A stretch of 64,000 nucleotides of DNA. Origin: Lactobacillus gasseri ATCC 33323 = JCM 1131. GTDB taxonomy: Bacteria > Bacillota > Bacilli > Lactobacillales > Lactobacillaceae. The DNA lies in the NCBI RefSeq assembly GCF_000014425.1, contig NC_008530.1:1302001-1366000 (forward strand), written 5' to 3'. A model generated the notes under the pieces. The model saw only the letters and a program-made list of their open reading frames with translations, did no database searches and was not told the origin of the DNA. Below, one piece after another: positions 19,912 to 29,409 of this stretch. The stretch's first letter is position 1, and each line of letters starts with the position of its first letter. The position numbers and the translations under genes were made by a program.

Positions 19912-20931
19912 TTAAAGTTGAATTTCAGGCTTTGGAGTTCTTCCCATCATTTGTTTAATCTCATCTTCAACATTTGCGTTTTCATATAGAACACGATAAA
20001 TTGCTTCACTAATTGGCATATCAATATTCTTTTCTTGAGCTAATTCGTGAACAGCTTTAACAGTAGTAGCTCCTTCAACAACTTGTCCCATATTCTCTAA
20101 GACATAATCTAAGCTCTTACCTTCACCAATTTGCTTACCTGCACGCCAATTACGAGAGTTAACTGAAGTACAAGTAACGATCAAATCACCAATACCAGAC
20201 AAACCTGAGAATGTCATTGGTTTTGCGCCAAAATAATTTACGCCTAAACGTGTGATTTCTGCTAAGCCACGTGTCATTAAAGCAGCCTTAGCATCATCTC
20301 CATAGCCTTGTCCAACTAAGATACCAGCAGCAATTGCGATAACATTCTTAACTGCTCCACCTACTTCAACACCTACTAAATCATCATTAGTGTAAAAACG
20401 AACATAGTTATTTGAGAATACTTCTTGGATCTTCTTAGCATTCTCTTCGCTAGTTGAAGCACAAGCAATTGCAGTCAAATCTTTTTGAGCAACATTTTCA
20501 GCATGACTAGGACCTGAAATAGCTACAATTTTTTCACTATCATTTGGATAAATTTCTTCAGTTAAAATATCTGAAATTAATTTTTTGCTTCCTGGCTCAA
20601 TTCCCTTAGTTGCAGTTACTAATAAAGGAGTAGCACCACTTTTATCTAATACTTTTCGTACATTCTTAGCAACAATTCGAACTGCCTTAGTTGGTAAAAC
20701 AAACAAAACAATCTCCGCACCGTCTAATGCTTTTTCTAAATCTCCAGTAGCTGGTACATTAGGATTAAGTTTCCAATTTTTCATATAATGAGTGTTTGTA
20801 TGGTGCTCATTGATTTCCTGATTAACGCTATCAATATTTCCATACAACACTACATCATTTCCATTATCAGCTAACATTGAACCAAGAACTGAACCCCATG
20901 ATCCATTACCTAAAACTGCAATTTTTGCCAT
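19912..20931 (-). CDS. gpsA: Glycerol-3-phosphate dehydrogenase [NAD(P)+]
   Basis: A 339-residue enzyme reducing dihydroxyacetone phosphate to glycerol 3-phosphate for phospholipid synthesis. The N-terminal NAD loop is VLGNGSWGS, with GVEVGGAVKNVIAIAAG and GLSGIGDL as further family motifs. I chose ATG at 20931 because MAKIAVLGNGSWG is how the family begins; a TTG at 20970 would add 13 unrelated residues and abut lgt. The ribosome site (GGGTAAG) is weak. It follows lgt by 35 bases in an hprK-lgt-gpsA operon. Confidence 0.96.
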   Translation of the reverse strand: MAKIAVLGNGSWGSVLGSMLADNGNDVVLYGNIDSVNQEINEHHTNTHYMKNWKLNPNVPATGDLEKALDGAEIVLFVLPTKAVRIVAKNVRKVLDKSGATPLLVTATKGIEPGSKKLISDILTEEIYPNDSEKIVAISGPSHAENVAQKDLTAIACASTSEENAKKIQEVFSNNYVRFYTNDDLVGVEVGGAVKNVIAIAAGILVGQGYGDDAKAALMTRGLAEITRLGVNYFGAKPMTFSGLSGIGDLIVTCTSVNSRNWRAGKQIGEGKSLDYVLENMGQVVEGATTVKAVHELAQEKNIDMPISEAIYRVLYENANVEDEIKQMMGRTPKPEIQL

Positions 20932-20966
20932 TTTCTTACCCAAACTTTCTATAAAAAATATTTCTT

Positions 20967-21803
20967 TCAATCTCTATTATACGGGTATTTTAATCCACTA
21001 CCAGCTAAATACCATTTAGGTTTTATAACCTTTCGGCGATAAACCCAAAGAATAATTGCTCCAAAGAATAAAATCAAGCTTAACGCTTGTGAAACTCGAA
21101 TCGTATTAGCAATATATAAACTATCCGTTCTCATTCCTTCAACAAAGAAGCGGACAGCAGCATACCAAATCACATAACTAAAAAAAACTTCCCCCCGTTT
21201 AAACAAATGTTTTCTATGCCTTAAACTCAAAATCAAAATTAAACCAACTAAATTTAAAGCCGATTCATATAAATAAGTTGGTTGATAATATGAACCATCA
21301 ATATACATTTGTTGAATAATGAAGTGCGGCAAATGTAAACTTTCTAAAAATGATAAGGTAGTTTTAGCACCATGTGCTTCCTGATTCATAAAATTCCCCC
21401 ATCGTGCAATTACTTGCGCAGCCATCACACCAGGAGCAATAATATCAAGCATCAAAAACGGGGGAAGCATTCTTTGATGACAAAAAACTAATAACACGAT
21501 TAAGCCAGCTATCAAACCGCCATAAATAGCAATTCCACCATTCCAAATAGCAATTATTTGATCGGGATGTTGTGAAAAATATCCCCACTCAAAAACTACA
21601 TAATAGATTCGCGCACCAATAAAGCCAATTGGAACTGCCCAAAGAAGGAAATCAATGAAGTCATCAGGCATAATTTGTCTTTTTTTTCCTTCATTAATTG
21701 CCATTAAAGTAGCAACCAAAACCCCAGTAGCCATTAAAATGCCATACCACTTAACCTGAATGGGCCCTAAATTAAAAGCTACTGGATTTAAAGCTAAACT
21801 CAT
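20967..21803 (-). CDS. lgt: Prolipoprotein diacylglyceryl transferase
   Basis: A 278-residue membrane enzyme with about seven transmembrane helices that attaches diacylglycerol to the lipobox cysteine of prolipoproteins. The Lgt signature reads [13 protein letters not shown] (about residues 141-153). Its ATG overlaps the hprK stop codon by 4 bases, the usual hprK-lgt coupling of lactobacilli and bacilli. Confidence 0.96.
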   Translation of the reverse strand: MSLALNPVAFNLGPIQVKWYGILMATGVLVATLMAINEGKKRQIMPDDFIDFLLWAVPIGFIGARIYYVVFEWGYFSQHPDQIIAIWNGGIAIYGGLIAGLIVLLVFCHQRMLPPFLMLDIIAPGVMAAQVIARWGNFMNQEAHGAKTTLSFLESLHLPHFIIQQMYIDGSYYQPTYLYESALNLVGLILILSLRHRKHLFKRGEVFFSYVIWYAAVRFFVEGMRTDSLYIANTIRVSQALSLILFFGAIILWVYRRKVIKPKWYLAGSGLKYPYNRD

Positions 21804-22759
21804 TTCTTACTTTCACCTTCGTCTTTTTTCGAATTATCTGAAATTAATTCAGTAAGATTTTGCTCAAATTTCTGACTTGCATCATAGCCCATTTTCTTAG
21901 CTCTAAAGTTCATCGCAGCAACTTCAATAATAATTGCTAGATTTCGTCCAACTTTAACAGGAACCGTTACTTGAGGTACGTCTACTTCAAAAATTTCACG
22001 TGTCTTTTCATTAAAGCCCAAGCGATCATAGTTAGCTTTTGGATCCCAATTTTGCAAGCAAATTATTAATTGTATCTCAGTACTATCCTTAACTGCACCA
22101 GCACCAAAAAGATTCATCACATCAATAATTCCAATTCCGCGAATTTCCATTAAATGTTTCAAAATCTTGGGAGCTTCACCAACTACAGTCTTATCATCTT
22201 TTTGGTAAACATCAACTCGATCGTCTGCAATTAAACGGTGTCCTCTTTTAACTAAGTCTAAGGCTGTTTCTGACTTACCAACACCAGAATTTCCAATAAT
22301 CAAAACACCCATGCCGTAAATTTCTACTAAAACACCGTGAATACTCTTTCTTGGCGCTAATTTTTCATCTAAAAACTGGGTAATCACACTTGATAAATGC
22401 GTTGTAGCCATATTGCTAGAAAAAACAGGGATCTTTTCTTTTTCAGCAGCTTCAAGCATTTCGGAAGGAATTGGCAGACCACGAGACACAATAAAACAAG
22501 GAGTCTCAGGAGTAGCCATCTTATTAAAAACACGTTCACGTAAATCATGGTCTAACCGTGCACTATAAGAAATTTCAGTTCTTCCTAAAAGCTGAATCCG
22601 ATTTTTAGGATAAAAGTCGAAATATCCTGTTAATTCTAACCCCGGACGTGAAATATCTGAAGTATCAATTAACTTTTGACTTAAATATTCTTTTCCTTCA
22701 ATAATCTTAAGTGAAGGTACATCTTTTACTAATTCGCTAACTTTAACTGCTTCAACCAT
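21800..22759 (-). CDS. hprK: HPr kinase/phosphorylase
   Basis: A 319-residue sensor kinase that phosphorylates HPr on Ser46 at high glycolytic flux and dephosphorylates it at high phosphate. The P-loop GNSGVGKS is at 156-163, and the HprK signature [17 protein letters not shown] lies near 204-220. Its product HPr-Ser-P is the co-repressor of CcpA; HPr itself is encoded in this window and carries Ser46. It overlaps the small membrane-protein gene by 8 bases and lgt by 4. Confidence 0.97.
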   Translation of the reverse strand: MVEAVKVSELVKDVPSLKIIEGKEYLSQKLIDTSDISRPGLELTGYFDFYPKNRIQLLGRTEISYSARLDHDLRERVFNKMATPETPCFIVSRGLPIPSEMLEAAEKEKIPVFSSNMATTHLSSVITQFLDEKLAPRKSIHGVLVEIYGMGVLIIGNSGVGKSETALDLVKRGHRLIADDRVDVYQKDDKTVVGEAPKILKHLMEIRGIGIIDVMNLFGAGAVKDSTEIQLIICLQNWDPKANYDRLGFNEKTREIFEVDVPQVTVPVKVGRNLAIIIEVAAMNFRAKKMGYDASQKFEQNLTELISDNSKKDEGESKK

Positions 22760-23030
22760 TTTTATTGTCCTCTTTATCTTCTACGTCTTTGACTGAAACA
22801 TTTCGTGCTTTCTTTCGCTTTTGATTATTGTTAGTCGGCTGCACTGGATTATGAATACCAGAATCAGTTGAATCTTTTTTATTACCTGAAAACTTAGCTA
22901 TTAACCAAATTATCAAAACAACGATTAGTGCGGCCGGTAAAAGTCCAATAAAGAACTTAAACACGGAAAATAAGATACTCAGAATAACTAATGCAGCTAA
23001 TACCAATATTAAAATAGTTACAAATCCCAT
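22752..23030 (-). CDS. Small membrane protein, function unknown
   Basis: A 92-residue protein I do not recognise. Residues 1-47 hold two hydrophobic segments (about 3-25 and 28-46) and the rest is a highly charged, Asn/Lys/Asp-rich tail. It is the gene just before hprK, overlapping it by 8 bases, and follows prfB after 19 bases. The overlap suggests translational coupling with hprK. A PspC-like or scaffold role cannot be claimed. Confidence 0.75.
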   Translation of the reverse strand: MGFVTILILVLAALVILSILFSVFKFFIGLLPAALIVVLIIWLIAKFSGNKKDSTDSGIHNPVQPTNNNQKRKKARNVSVKDVEDKEDNKNG

Positions 23031-23049
23031 AAGCTTTTTTCCTTAACAT

Positions 23050-24166
23050 TTAGTTTGGATTTTTTTGACTTAAAAGCCACTGTAAATACGCATAGATAAA
23101 ATCATCTAATTTCCCATCCATTACGCCATTCACGTCACTTGTTTCAAAATTAGTTCGATGGTCCTTCACCATATTATAAGGATGAAAGACATATGAACGA
23201 ATTTGAGAGCCAAAACCAATTTCTTTTTGATTACCTTTGAGTTCTTCTGTTTGTTTCTTCTTTTTTTCCTCTTCTAGCTGGAACAATTTTGCACGCAACA
23301 TATTCATTGCAGTTTCTCTATTTTGCAATTGAGAACGTTGCGCTTGTGATGATGTAACAATTCCAGTAGGTAAGTGAGTAATTCTAACAGCACTTGAAGT
23401 CTTGTTAATATGTTGACCACCTGCACCGCTTGAACGATAAACATCAATCCTTAAATCATCTGGATTAATATCAACTTCAATGCTCTGATCAATCTCAGGT
23501 ATAACCTCAACCGAAGCAAAAGATGTGTGTCGTCTTTTAGCGGAATCAAAGGGAGAGATTCTGACTAGCCGGTGGACACCATTTTCCGACTTAAGTAATC
23601 CAAAAGCATTCTTACCTTGAATTCTGACACTTACACTTTTAACTCCTGCTTCTTCACCAGGTTCATAATCTTCGATTTCAAATTTCAAATTATGATTAGC
23701 TGCATAGCGTTGATACATTCTTAAAAGCATGTCAGCCCAATCCATGGCTTCTGTACCACCTGCACCAGGGTGGATTTCCATTAAAGCATTATGTTGGTCA
23801 TATTTATCTGATAACAATAATGATAATTCATAATCATGAAAACTTTGTGATAATGAAAACATTTCTTTAGATAGTTCTTCACTTAACTCGGGATCTGGAT
23901 CAGCTTTAAGTAATTCTAAGGCTGTCTGAGCATCTTCAAACTTCTCTTCTAGTCGTTTAAAATTTTCACTCTTTTCTTTCATCCGATTAGTTTCATTAAT
24001 TAAACTTTGTGCTTGTTCTTGATCATCCCAAAAACCAGGTTCTGCCATTTTCTGTTCATTGATTGCAATACCCTCGTTTAACGAATCAAAGTCAAAGAGA
24101 CCTCCTAAAATGCTCTAACTTAGGATTTAATTCATTTAATTTTGCTTGGATTTCACTAATCTCCAT
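23050..24166 (-). CDS. prfB: Peptide chain release factor 2, with programmed +1 frameshift
   Basis: RF2 ends translation at UGA and UAA. The gene needs a +1 frameshift: frame one runs from ATG at 24166 (GAGG upstream) for 24 codons to CTT, then an in-frame TGA at 24094-24092; frame two continues from GAC at 24093 to 23050. The joined product is 371 residues, the usual size. The GGQ loop (SSGAGGQHINKTSSAVR) and the RF2 recognition region are in the second frame. Without the shift, the long frame begins only at MAEPGFWDD, lacking the N-terminus. It follows secA after a terminator. Confidence 0.96.
24092..24107 (-). promoter_or_regulatory. RF2 autoregulatory frameshift site
   Basis: The minus strand reads AGGAGG, TCT, CTT TGA C. 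This is the classic RF2 recoding signal: an internal Shine-Dalgarno, slippery CTTT and a UGA followed by C. When RF2 is scarce the ribosome pauses at UGA and slips forward one base. Confidence 0.95.
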
Positions 24167-24212
24167 TTTTATATTCCTCACATCATCTAAATCACTTTTA
24201 CTTTAATAATAG

Positions 24213-24243
24213 CAAAAAAGAGAGACATTATCTGCCTCCCTTT
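24213..24243 (-). terminator. Terminator of secA
   Basis: On the minus strand AAAGGGAG (24243-24236) pairs with CTCTCTTT (24224-24217), one G.T pair, followed by TTTTTTG. Confidence 0.7.
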
Positions 24244-24246
24244 ATT

Positions 24247-26646
24247 TTATCGACTAATGTTTTGTCGTATTTGAGCCTTCATGAATAGACGGGTGGCATC
24301 AAATTCGATATCACTGATCATTTCTTCAAACATTCTATAGCCTGCTTCTTGATATTCAACTAATGGATTAAGTTGTCCATATCCTCTCAAACTAATAGAT
24401 TGACGTAATTGATCCATCGCATCAATATGATCAGTCCAGCGTTCATCTACGACACGCAAAATAACAACTTTTTCAAATTCTAGCATTTGCTCAGGATCAG
24501 CCAGTTGTTTTTCTTTTTCGGCGTAATTATCTTCGGCAATCTTGTAAAGACGCTTTTTCAGTTCTTCAGCACCTAAGTGCTTAATATTAAGTTTCTTAGT
24601 AGTTTCTTCATCAGTAATGGCCGATGAAATAAAGTCTCTTAATTGATCGTTACGCCAATCCTTTTTATCACCTTGCGTGTACATATCAACTTGATGATCG
24701 ATAGTTCGTTTAATCATTGGCATTAACACAGGTTTCAATGTTTTTTCTTCAGAAATAACCTGCATTCTTTCCCCATAGATAATTTCACGCTGAGTACGCA
24801 TAACATCATCATACTGCAAGGTCTGCTTACGAGTATCATAGTTATTACCTTCAACACGTTTTTGCGCTGATTCAACTTGTTTAGTGATCATACGTGATTC
24901 AATTACTTTATCATCATCATTATCAGAAATTCGATCAAGGAATAATTTTACTCGATCCCCGCCAAAGCGCTTCATTAAATCGTCTTCTAGAGAAAGATAA
25001 AATCTTGTTACACCAGGATCACCCTGTCGACCAGATCTACCACGTAGCTGGTTATCAATACGACGAGATTCATGACGTTCAGTACCAATAACTGCCAAGC
25101 CACCTAACTCTTTTACACCAGGCCCTAACTTGATATCAGTACCACGACCTGCCATGTTAGTAGCAATAGTTACTGCTCCTCTTTGACCAGCATTCATAAT
25201 AATTTCTGCTTCTTTAGCATGATTCTTGGCATTCAAAACAGCATGTGGAATACCAGCTTGATCAAGCATTTTACTTAAGCGCTCAGAACTTTCAATCGCC
25301 ACAGTACCAACCAAAACAGGTTGTCCTTTAGCGTGTCGCTCCTTAATTTCCTTTACTACAGCTTCAAATTTAGAATCTAAAGTTGGATACAAAATATCAG
25401 GTAAATCTTTACGAGCAATTGGACGGTTAGTTGGAATAGTAATTACTTCCATGTTATAAATTTCACGGAATTCTTCTTCTTCTGTTTTAGCTGTACCTGT
25501 CATACCCGCAAGTTTTTTGTACATTCTAAAGAAGTTCTGGTAAGTAATGGTTGCTTGAGTCTTTGATTCTTCTTGAATCTTAACTCCTTCTTTAGCTTCG
25601 ATTGCTTGGTGAAGTCCATCAGAATAGCGACGTCCTTCCATTACACGTCCAGTAAAGGAATCAACGATCATGACTTCGCCATTTTGAACTACATAGTCAA
25701 TATCTTTTAACATAATGTAGTTAGCTCTTAACGCTTGGTCAATATGGTGAACTAAAACTTGATTGTCAATATCATATAAGTTCTTTAAGCCGAAATGTTC
25801 ACAAGCCTTTTTAATTCCTTGATTGGTCAAATTAATAGTTTTAGTTGGCCAATCAATCTTGTAATCACCGTGATCTTCATCATCATCCGCATCATCATCA
25901 CTTTTATCTTCAGTTAAAGTCTTAACAAAACGGTCTGCACGAATATATTCACTATTAGCTTGCTCAGCTTGTCCAGAAATAATTAAAGGTGTTCTAGCTT
26001 CATCGATTAAAATTGAGTCAACCTCATCGATAATCGCATAGTTAAGCGGACGTTGTACCATTTGATCCTTGTAGACAACCATGTTATCTCTTAAATAATC
26101 AAATCCTAACTCAGAGTTAGTGGAGTAAGTAACATCGCAGTTATAAGCGTCTCGCTTTTCATCAGCAGACATAGAATTAAGGTTTAAACCTACAGTCAAG
26201 CCAAGCCACTTATATAGTTGGCCCATTTCACTTTCGTCACGGCTTGATAAATATTCGTTAACCGTTACAACATGAACGCCTTTACCTGTTAAAGCATTTA
26301 AATAAACAGGTAAAGTAGCTGTTAGGGTTTTACCTTCACCAGTCATCATTTCTGCAATATTACCGTAGTGAAGTGCAATACCACCAATGATCTGAACACG
26401 GAAAGGATATAATCCTAAAACTCTCTTAGCTCCTTCACGTGCTGTTGCAAAAGCTTCTGGTAAAAGATCGTCTAACGTCTCGCCCTTTTCTAAACGCTTA
26501 CGAAATTCAGGTGTCTTTGCTTGTAATTGTTCATCAGACAATTTCTCATATTCATCTGCTAAAGATTCTACCTTAGTTGCTAATTTTTCAAATTTTTTTA
26601 ATTCTCTTCTGTCATTGTCATAAATTTTTTTAAGAATATTAGCCAT
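24247..26646 (-). CDS. secA: Preprotein translocase ATPase SecA, without zinc-binding tail
   Basis: The 799-residue motor that pushes preproteins through SecYEG at the membrane. Walker A MTGEGKT (about 101-107), DEVD in the DEAD-like motif (207-210), the [10 protein letters not shown] motif near 535, and a helical scaffold follow in order. The protein ends at ...IRQNISR, so the C-terminal linker and CxCx(8)CH zinc motif of Bacillus SecA are absent. An Asp-rich stretch (about 246-262) is inserted in NBD1. AAGGAC precedes the ATG. The gene lies between hpf and prfB, the usual order. Confidence 0.97.
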   Translation of the reverse strand: MANILKKIYDNDRRELKKFEKLATKVESLADEYEKLSDEQLQAKTPEFRKRLEKGETLDDLLPEAFATAREGAKRVLGLYPFRVQIIGGIALHYGNIAEMMTGEGKTLTATLPVYLNALTGKGVHVVTVNEYLSSRDESEMGQLYKWLGLTVGLNLNSMSADEKRDAYNCDVTYSTNSELGFDYLRDNMVVYKDQMVQRPLNYAIIDEVDSILIDEARTPLIISGQAEQANSEYIRADRFVKTLTEDKSDDDADDDEDHGDYKIDWPTKTINLTNQGIKKACEHFGLKNLYDIDNQVLVHHIDQALRANYIMLKDIDYVVQNGEVMIVDSFTGRVMEGRRYSDGLHQAIEAKEGVKIQEESKTQATITYQNFFRMYKKLAGMTGTAKTEEEEFREIYNMEVITIPTNRPIARKDLPDILYPTLDSKFEAVVKEIKERHAKGQPVLVGTVAIESSERLSKMLDQAGIPHAVLNAKNHAKEAEIIMNAGQRGAVTIATNMAGRGTDIKLGPGVKELGGLAVIGTERHESRRIDNQLRGRSGRQGDPGVTRFYLSLEDDLMKRFGGDRVKLFLDRISDNDDDKVIESRMITKQVESAQKRVEGNNYDTRKQTLQYDDVMRTQREIIYGERMQVISEEKTLKPVLMPMIKRTIDHQVDMYTQGDKKDWRNDQLRDFISSAITDEETTKKLNIKHLGAEELKKRLYKIAEDNYAEKEKQLADPEQMLEFEKVVILRVVDERWTDHIDAMDQLRQSISLRGYGQLNPLVEYQEAGYRMFEEMISDIEFDATRLFMKAQIRQNISR

Positions 26647-26744
26647 TTAATCGGTCCTTAAGTTTAAATTTTGTGCACAAATCTAAAATAATACTATGTA
26701 ATTTTAACATTAATTTGGAAAAATGAGAAACCTACTATTGCAAG

Positions 26745-26780
26745 AAAAAGCCTCTTAAGCTAATTCACTACTTAAGAGAC
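26745..26780 (-). terminator. Terminator of hpf
   Basis: Arms CTCTTAAG (26752-26759) and CTTAAGAG (26771-26778), extended by further pairs, are followed on the minus strand by TTTTTCTTG. Confidence 0.8.
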
Positions 26781-26804
26781 TATCAATTGATAAGATTATT
26801 TTAA

Positions 26805-27350
26805 TTATTCGTTAGTTTCAATTAAGCCATAACGACCATCATTTCTGCGATATACAATACTTGTACCGTTAGTATCTGCATCTTCAAAAACAAAGAAGTC
26901 ATGCCCCAATAAATCCATTTGCAAAACTGCTTCTTCTGCATTCATTGGCTTCAAATCTAAGTGCTTGTTACGAACAATATCAAATTCCTTAGGAGTCTTC
27001 TTTTCTTCTTCTAAGTCTTCATAGAAGAAGTCCTTCAATCCCTTTTCACGGCTCTTTCTATTAATACGAGTCTTGTATTTTCTAATTTGACGCTCTAATT
27101 TTTCAGAAACAAAGTCAATACTCTTGTACATATCATCAGTTGTATCTTCAGCACGTAAAACTAAATATGGAAGTGGAATTGTCACTTCGACCTTAGCAGT
27201 GTGGTCTGGGTAAACTTTTAAATTGATATGAGCAATCACATCAGAATTAATTTCGAAGTACTTTTCGAGCTTATCCAATCTCTTTTGAACATAATCTCTT
27301 AAGGCATCAGTAACTTCGATATTTTCTCCACGAACATTGTATTTTAACAT
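26805..27350 (-). CDS. hpf: Ribosome hibernation promoting factor, long form
   Basis: A 181-residue long-form HPF. The N-terminal domain (about 1-105) matches the RaiA/YfiA S30AE fold that binds the 30S decoding centre; the C-terminal domain (about 120-181, with HFxF-like DFFVFEDADTNGTSIVYRR) dimerises ribosomes into 100S particles. I chose ATG at 27350, with AAGGAG 8 bases upstream; an earlier start at 27395 precedes that site and adds unrelated residues. It follows the comF genes, as in many Firmicutes, but has its own promoter. Confidence 0.95.
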   Translation of the reverse strand: MLKYNVRGENIEVTDALRDYVQKRLDKLEKYFEINSDVIAHINLKVYPDHTAKVEVTIPLPYLVLRAEDTTDDMYKSIDFVSEKLERQIRKYKTRINRKSREKGLKDFFYEDLEEEKKTPKEFDIVRNKHLDLKPMNAEEAVLQMDLLGHDFFVFEDADTNGTSIVYRRNDGRYGLIETNE

Positions 27351-27397
27351 TGTAGATTCTCCTTCCAACGTCTTATGACGTTTTTCTTTACACATCT

Positions 27398-27423
27398 AGT
27401 ATAGCAAATTGTAAGCGGTTTTA
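27398..27423 (-). promoter_or_regulatory. hpf promoter (extended -10) with weak cre-like sequence
   Basis: The minus strand holds TGCTATACT, an extended -10 (27406-27398). Just upstream TGTAAGCGGTTTTA (27410-27423, plus strand) matches the cre consensus except for one C-to-T change near the end. Control by CcpA is only a possibility. Confidence 0.5.
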
Positions 27424-27431
27424 CTAATCAT

Positions 27432-28103
27432 TTATCTACTAATTGTAAAACTATTTATTTTACAATTAGGATAAGCTTCTAATAACGCATCCCGAGCATG
27501 ATATAATGTCCGTCCCGTTGTATAAATATCGTCTAACAACAAAATCTTTCCTCGGACATTTTTGTTTCTAATTGCTGAAAATGTCTGCTTAGTTAACAAC
27601 CGCTCTTGTCTATTCTTTTCACCTTGAGCCTTTTTAGTATCCGCCTTAACCAATAAATCTGTCAAAGGAACTAGATTTTGATAAACAGAAGAAATTGTTT
27701 CAAATCCTCTTTTTCGTAAATGGCTGGGAGAACTAGGAATCGGGACATAATAATCAGCTTTTGGCAAAGAATTAACTAATTCAGCCAGTACATGACTCAA
27801 GACATAGTCGCCATAGCGTTTATACTGTACCATCAAATCATGAAAAGCTTCATTATATTGATATATAGCTTTATTGTCTAATAAATTGCCTGAGTATTTT
27901 TGTTGCCATATAACACAATCAGAGCACAATTCTTTTTTATTTATTTCTTTATTACAGCCTGAACATACGAGACCTCTCTTTTTAGTAAACTTTTGTAAGC
28001 AATCAGAACAGGCAAACTTTTCTTTAGGTTTAGCAAATGAAAAAATTCTTTCGTAATTAATTTGTCTCCTAAAGTTAGAATTACACAGTAGACATTTGCT
28101 CAT
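27432..28103 (-). CDS. comFC: ComF-family competence protein ComFC
   Basis: A 223-residue phosphoribosyltransferase-fold protein of DNA uptake. Several CxxC pairs at the N-terminus (CLLC at 4-7, CSDC near 32, CSGC near 47, CSDC near 60) suggest zinc binding; the PRT motif ILLLDDIYTTGRT lies near 187-199. It is thought to help ComFA drive single-stranded DNA into the cytoplasm. Its start overlaps the comFA stop by 4 bases. Its last codons form a perfect 12-bp inverted repeat. Confidence 0.92.
   Translation of the reverse strand: MSKCLLCNSNFRRQINYERIFSFAKPKEKFACSDCLQKFTKKRGLVCSGCNKEINKKELCSDCVIWQQKYSGNLLDNKAIYQYNEAFHDLMVQYKRYGDYVLSHVLAELVNSLPKADYYVPIPSSPSHLRKRGFETISSVYQNLVPLTDLLVKADTKKAQGEKNRQERLLTKQTFSAIRNKNVRGKILLLDDIYTTGRTLYHARDALLEAYPNCKINSFTISR
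27439..27469 (-). repeat. Inverted repeat in the 3' end of comFC
   Basis: CTAATTGTAAAA (27439-27450) and TTTTACAATTAG (27458-27469) form a perfect 12-bp stem with a 7-base loop, encoding the last residues of ComFC (NCKINSFTIS). No proper T run follows on the minus strand, so it is not a standard terminator; it may protect the 3' end or cause weak termination. Confidence 0.8.
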
Positions 28104-29368
28104 CTATTCATCATCCTAATCTGTTTCATCGCTTCTTGGATACTTTTAGTATATTTGTGATAACAAAATAAGACTAATCCATCTCGATCATCAGCACTTC
28201 TCCCCACTCTTCCTGCAATCTGAACTAAGCTCGGCGTATTATAAATTGGATCATCAGCAGCAATTACGATTACTTGAACATGCTTAAAAGTTACTCCTCG
28301 TTCTAAAATCGTTGTTGTCAACAAAATATCTGTTTCTCGCCTGCGAAAACTAGCAACTTTTGCTTGTCGATCCTTATCGCCGGCATATACACTAACAATT
28401 TTACTTGTTTTAAAAATTGAGCTTAAATACTTTTCGTAAGTTGACAATTCTTTAATTCGTGGGACAAATATTAAAAGTGGCTTTTTCATATCAAGGATTT
28501 TCTTAATTTGCTTAATCAAAGTCGGGTGAACTTTTCCCTTATTTGAAATATAAGACTTAAAAAAATATTTTTCTTTAGGTACTGGCAACAATCCTTGATG
28601 AAACCGCCTTTTAAGCAAAGAATAATTTATTGTTTTATTCTTCGCTTGTCTTAATAACTTGGAATCCGGCGTTGCTGTTAGAAAAAAAGTGCAACCCACT
28701 TTCTTTACTGCGTTTTCTGCCGCAAAATGCAACATCTTATTTTCATAAAAGGGAAAAGAATCTACCTCATCAATTACAATTAAGTCAAAAGCTTGATAAA
28801 ACTTTAAAAGTTGGTGTGTTGTACAAATCACGAATTGCTCATCCCTCACTTCGTGATGTTCACGTCCATGATATTTGCCAATTTTCACGTTTTCAAAAGC
28901 TGCTTGAAAACGTGGAAACAATTCGTCAACTACGTCAATTCTTGGTGTAGCGATCGCTATTCGGAAACCACCTTTTAAAGCTTCTTCTACTACCTTAAAT
29001 AACATTTCAGTCTTACCAGCCCCAGTTACTGCGTGAATTAAATGATTACGCCTTTCTTTAAAAGAATTTACTAATTCCCTGGAGATCAATTCTTGCTGTT
29101 CAGTTAATGTTTCCCTCCAGCTTAATGGCGTAAGTATTTTAGGATAATTACCATTCTCAACATTTCGCTCTAGTTCATCCCCTTCTGTTATTCTCCCTAG
29201 TCCAATACACTCTCGGCAATATCGTCGCCCATCTGGTAATTTTGATACTGCTTTGGTATTACACCGCTGACAAATTCCATTTATCATTGCAGGAACTTTT
29301 GTCGTTTCGCCGTTTATGTTATGGTTATTCTGATCAGATATCCACTGGCGTCCTTTTAATTTGGTCAT
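28100..29368 (-). CDS. comFA: Competence DNA helicase ComFA
   Basis: A 422-residue superfamily 2 helicase that powers DNA uptake on the inner side of the membrane. An N-terminal zinc motif CQRCNTK...YCREC (about residues 33-56) precedes the P-loop AVTGAGKTEM near 113 and the DEVD box near 195; C-terminal motifs include TTILERGVTF and QIAGRVGR. I chose ATG at 29368, with AGGGTG 6-8 bases upstream; a GTG at 29377 lies inside that site. It forms an operon with comFC and diverges from the YigZ-family gene, start codons 41 bases apart. Confidence 0.94.
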   Translation of the reverse strand: MTKLKGRQWISDQNNHNINGETTKVPAMINGICQRCNTKAVSKLPDGRRYCRECIGLGRITEGDELERNVENGNYPKILTPLSWRETLTEQQELISRELVNSFKERRNHLIHAVTGAGKTEMLFKVVEEALKGGFRIAIATPRIDVVDELFPRFQAAFENVKIGKYHGREHHEVRDEQFVICTTHQLLKFYQAFDLIVIDEVDSFPFYENKMLHFAAENAVKKVGCTFFLTATPDSKLLRQAKNKTINYSLLKRRFHQGLLPVPKEKYFFKSYISNKGKVHPTLIKQIKKILDMKKPLLIFVPRIKELSTYEKYLSSIFKTSKIVSVYAGDKDRQAKVASFRRRETDILLTTTILERGVTFKHVQVIVIAADDPIYNTPSLVQIAGRVGRSADDRDGLVLFCYHKYTKSIQEAMKQIRMMNR

Positions 29369-29394
29369 CAATATCACCCTATGTTAATTACGCA
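29369..29394 (-). promoter_or_regulatory. Candidate competence promoter motif at comFA
   Basis: On the minus strand TGCGTA (29394-29389) begins 26 bases before the comFA ATG and is followed by ATTAACATAGGGTGATA. Seventeen of 23 positions are the same before coiA. No sigma-A -10 is obvious here. The assignment to a competence sigma factor is inferred. Confidence 0.4.
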
Positions 29395-29409
29395 CTTGGA
29401 GGCGATTTT

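Noticed and set aside
26647-26744. Riboswitch or T-box leader upstream of secA
   Set aside because: No T-box core, long stem set or known aptamer pattern is visible; only the hpf terminator and a short AT-rich leader are present.
27410-27423. TGTAAGCGGTTTTA as a firm cre site for hpf
   Set aside because: It misses a defined base of the consensus and lies upstream of the -10; kept only as a weak note in the promoter entry.
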